From Coemansia sp. RSA 922 (Eukaryota > Kickxellomycota > Kickxellomycetes > Kickxellales > Kickxellaceae): a stretch of DNA of 17,005 nt. Where the stretch lies: positions 1 through 17,005 of the forward strand of contig JANBQS010000484.1 in assembly GCA_027577415.1 (NCBI GenBank), in the 5' to 3' direction. Made by a program: the position numbers and the translations under genes. Shown here one piece after another: positions 15,843 to 17,005 of the stretch; the first letter of the stretch is position 1, and each line of letters begins with the position of its first letter. Under the pieces are notes generated by a model. The model saw only the letters and a list, made by a program, of their open reading frames with translations. It was not told the DNA's origin and ran no database searches.

Positions 15843-16887
15843 CTAGTCCTCAGAGCCAGGGCTGCAACTACCATTTGCAGTCCCAGCGCAGCGTGCTTCT
15901 CGAATAGGGATGGGTATTCCCGATGCTGCCGATGACGAGCCAGCTGTGCCTGACGGCGTTGAGCGTCCGCTGCGCTCCAGCTCTCCATTTGCCAGCGTCC
16001 ACGCCGGCTGGTACTTTCCGTTTTTGAGCAGCGCCGGGTTTCGCGTCGTCGAGTCCACATCGCCCAGCGACGTGTATCCCTGGTCATAGAGGCAGCAGTA
16101 GGGCACGCCGGCCTGCCGCATGAAGCCCCACACGTCGTCAAACGTCCAGTCCAAGATCGGGTTTACTCTCATAAACTGCGGCCAGTCCGGATCAGTTGGG
16201 GAGAAAAACTGCAGCTTATCGCCATACGGATCGTCGCGCCGTGTACCAACAAAGATCCCCTGAATCTCTGGGTAGCTCTCCTTGAACGACTGTAGCCCCT
16301 GCTTCATCGGCCCGCCCCGCTTAACTAGCTCCAAGTCGTAGTGTGCTATGGATCTTTCTACAAATGCGTCCATTTCTGGAAATGATTTCTTGTACTGTAT
16401 ATACAGCGACACAAGCGGCGCGCTACTACCCGTGGCGTCGCCGCAATCTGTCATATGCTTGTATAGCGCTGCTCGTACCAAGTGCATCAGCGCCGTGCAG
16501 TCTTTGCCTCCATTAAAGCTCAGTGCAAGGTGAGACGGCCTACAAACTTAAAACGGCTAGTTAGTGACAAGTATTGTGTGCAATGTCAGCAGTTGTAGCT
16601 GGATCACACTGAGAGACCGTGGCTGTTGTTGATGTCACTTACCCGTATCTATCAATGGCCTCCTCGATGACCTGTAGCGCACTAGCAACCTTCTTGCCTA
16701 GCTCGGTGGGCAGTCCCGCTAGCCCGTATGTGGTTAGTGATAGCGATACGACATCGAACTCGGCGGCAGCAGTCCGAGACACCATAGCAGCCTTAAGTGT
16801 GTGTGTGCGAAGCAGAAGCGATAGTAGCAACCCCAGTAGTGCAAGATAGAAAGGTAGTGAGCGGGCGGACAGGTAGCGACCGACCAT
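15843..16887 (-). CDS. FAD1: FAD synthase (FMN adenylyltransferase), Fad1 type
   Basis: Transfers AMP from ATP to FMN to make FAD; a PAPS-reductase/PP-loop fold enzyme. Two exons on the minus strand, 16643-16887 and 15843-16539; 313 residues from the first ATG (yeast Fad1 has 306). Splicing joins IDRYG to PSHLALSFNGGKDCTAL, restoring the PP-loop SFNGGKDC (89-96). Further signatures are FVGTRRDDPYG (178-188), FMRVNPILDWTFDDVWGFMR (204-222), YTSLGDVDSTTRNPAL (237-252) and YQPAWTLANGELERSGR (258-274), which matches the end of yeast Fad1. About 40 low-complexity residues follow. The first 34 residues contain a strong hydrophobic segment (LPFYLALLGLLLSLLL). A second in-frame ATG at 16785 would remove it and give a 279-residue cytosolic form. 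The family assignment is secure; the start is not. Confidence 0.93.
16540..16642 (-). other. Intron in the FAD synthase gene
   Basis: 103-bp intron with donor GTAAGT (16642-16637) and acceptor TTTGTAG (AG at 16541-16540). It splits a Gly codon (GG|G) just upstream of the PP-loop. Joining the exons restores the HLALSFNGGKDC motif in frame. Confidence 0.88.
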
Positions 16888-17005
16888 GAAGTGCTGTCTA
16901 GAGCAAAACCGACAGTAAAGGAAAGGGGAAAAAAGTGAAAAGTTTGTACAAATTAAAAATTGTAGAAGATAAACAGTAAAAGCAAGAGATCCCAGACCAA
17001 GAAAG
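16888..17005. promoter_or_regulatory. Upstream region of FAD synthase, cut by the window edge
   Basis: 118 bp of plus-strand purine-rich (minus-strand pyrimidine-rich) sequence directly upstream of the first FAD synthase ATG, consistent with its leader and promoter. No specific motif is recognised. Confidence 0.4.

Overview
The window is nuclear DNA of a fungus. It has single-copy eukaryotic housekeeping genes, short spliceosomal introns with GTAAGT- or GTACGT-type donors and TAG acceptors, AATAAA signals, pyrimidine-rich runs upstream of start codons, and genes packed on alternating strands. The long GATA regulator with a DUF1752-type N-terminus is a fungal feature. An early-diverging lineage such as Kickxellomycotina would fit the style, but that is an inference from general look and not from a marker comparison. 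I see no transposon, tRNA, rRNA, CRISPR array or horizontally acquired cluster.

Layout from left to right: the 3' part of NCS-1/frequenin (+, cut by the window edge); a long promoter; a two-finger GATA transcription factor (+); a YIPF5/Yip1 Golgi membrane protein (-); TAF5 of TFIID/SAGA (+); an unrecognised, largely disordered nuclear-type protein (-); MRM1/Pet56-like mitochondrial rRNA ribose methyltransferase (+); a probable small unrecognised gene of which only the last exon is clear (-); a stand-alone ZRANB3-type HNH protein (+); a two-exon folylpolyglutamate-synthase-like protein that has lost its catalytic motifs (-); a promoter and spacer region; and a two-exon FAD synthase (-).

The genes are not an operon and do not form one pathway. 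The shared architecture is convergent pairs with very short 3' spacers (about 30 to 107 bp between stop codons) and divergent pairs sharing 220 to 260 bp promoters. Two proteins fall in folate or flavin cofactor biology by family (FPGS-like and FAD synthase), but the FPGS-like one looks catalytically dead.

The best candidates for something undescribed are the FPGS pseudoenzyme, the helicase-free and partly degenerate HNH protein, the disordered protein with several SUMO-interaction-like motifs and an RG-rich tail, the small minus-strand gene between MRM1 and the HNH gene, and the GATA factor that joins a nitrogen-regulator N-terminus to closely spaced, animal-like tandem fingers. I did not find a convincing multi-gene novel system.
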